A DNA stretch of 64,000 nt from Luteibacter sp. (lineage in GTDB: Bacteria > Pseudomonadota > Gammaproteobacteria > Xanthomonadales > Rhodanobacteraceae), in NCBI RefSeq assembly GCF_009912395.1, contig NZ_WNDO01000013.1, positions 1 through 64,000 on the forward strand, in the 5' to 3' direction. Both the position numbers and the translations under genes were made by a program. Each line of letters opens with the position of its first letter. Positions within the stretch are counted from its first letter, which is position 1. This document shows, piece after piece, positions 63,653-64,000 of this stretch. The notes beneath the pieces were generated by a model. It was given only the letters and a program-made list of their open reading frames with translations. It was not told the origin of the DNA and searched no databases.

Positions 63653-64000
63653 GCGGACACCGCCTTTTGTGCATCCGCCATGGATGGCAGGTGCTCGTCG
63701 AGCATGAAGGACGCAAAACCACCCCGCCTCAGCCGATGGAAAAACATGGCGACGCCCGCGCTGCCGGTCGCAAGGTCGCAACTCAAGCGAAGTAACCGGC
63801 TCCCTGGAATGGCCAGTCCATCGGGCCGCCGGATCAGGAACGGCTCGATCCCGGTAGCCACCTTGCGTGCCTCGCGCAGATAGATGTCCGCGCGATCGGG
63901 AAGAAACGTGGCCAGGTCGAGCAGGGTCTCGCCAATGCCCGCCAAGCCCTCAAACAGACTCGGATGCATGGCATAGGGACGAAATAGGTCCGCTTCGCCG
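63649..64000 (-). CDS. LanC-like C-terminus, probably class III lanthipeptide synthetase (partial)
   Basis: The last 116 residues of a gene entering from the right edge. They match the end of LanC-like domains of class III (LanKC) lanthionine synthetases: MHPSLFEGLAGIGETLLDLA, then GSRLLRLSCDLATGSAGVAMFFHRL, where GLAG and GSAGV are the alpha-toroid repeat ends. LanKC enzymes phosphorylate, dehydrate and cyclise Ser/Thr residues of a peptide into lanthionine rings. The kinase, lyase and zinc-ligand parts are outside the window, so a class IV or eukaryote-like LanC is possible. The frame is open at 64000. Confidence 0.7.
   Translation of the reverse strand, partial: GEADLFRPYAMHPSLFEGLAGIGETLLDLATFLPDRADIYLREARKVATGIEPFLIRRPDGLAIPGSRLLRLSCDLATGSAGVAMFFHRLRRGGFASFMLDEHLPSMADAQKAVSA

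Overview
The window is GC-rich, gene-dense bacterial DNA. The gene families and the REP-like repeats point to a gammaproteobacterium of the Lysobacterales (Xanthomonadales), most likely a Rhodanobacteraceae member such as Luteibacter or Dyella. That placement is an inference from gene content and style (MipA/OmpV, DUF3011, YfhM/PbpC, a cyo oxidase, TonB receptors with FecI/FecR, a DUF2058 protein), not from a database search.

Layout. Positions 1-229 are the right end of an IS3-family element that cuts off the 3' end of the second of two tandem, secreted RHS/YD-repeat genes (196-3985, minus). From 3986 to 6149 is a mostly non-coding stretch with two small unrecognised genes, REP-like inverted repeats, a nested long inverted repeat and the terminator of a two-component system (6150-8155). 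A divergent MipA/OmpV outer-membrane gene and a DUF3011 lipoprotein follow, then a btuCDF-type B12/iron-chelate ABC operon (9520-12208). A minus-strand operon (12202-17497) encodes a YtrA/GntR repressor, an ABC ATPase, an ABC membrane protein and an S9 peptidase, with its likely operator at 17511-17533. Next come an LTA-synthase-like sulfatase, a YrbL-like kinase, a cluster of 135-bp repeats and an ArnT-like glycosyltransferase.

Positions 22467-26697 hold a FecI-FecR-TonB receptor signalling unit. A VirK/YbjX (DUF535) gene and a cytochrome bo oxidase operon (cyoABCD plus SURF1, 27705-32621) follow. A metabolite MFS transporter is followed by a frameshifted ada gene, an epimerase, a DUF2058 protein, a sugar porter with an SDR dehydrogenase, a GAF protein whose HTH leader carries a stop codon, and a soluble double-PAS chemoreceptor. 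Positions 41599-50005 are the pbpC / alpha-2-macroglobulin pair. An HWE histidine kinase is followed by an ECF42 sigma locus with DGPF/YCII and VOC proteins (51502-54598) and a ParE-type toxin-antitoxin module. A DUF1851-like immunity gene then carries two nonsense codons, followed by a serine hydrolase/UPF0104 pair and a modABC molybdate transporter (57898-59994). The right end has a DUF2946 protein, a TonB receptor (possibly copper) and, running off the edge, the C-terminus of a LanC-like domain, probably a class III lanthipeptide synthetase.

Themes. Much of the window deals with the cell envelope and with uptake and sensing at the outer membrane: three transport systems, two TonB receptors, a two-component system, an ECF/anti-sigma cascade and an ECF42 locus. 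It also shows gene decay: an IS-truncated RHS gene, a frameshifted ada, and stop codons in an HTH-GAF gene and an immunity-like gene. Three separate families of palindromic repeats sit between genes. The most promising lead for a new system is the partial lanthipeptide synthetase at the right edge, whose cluster lies outside the window.
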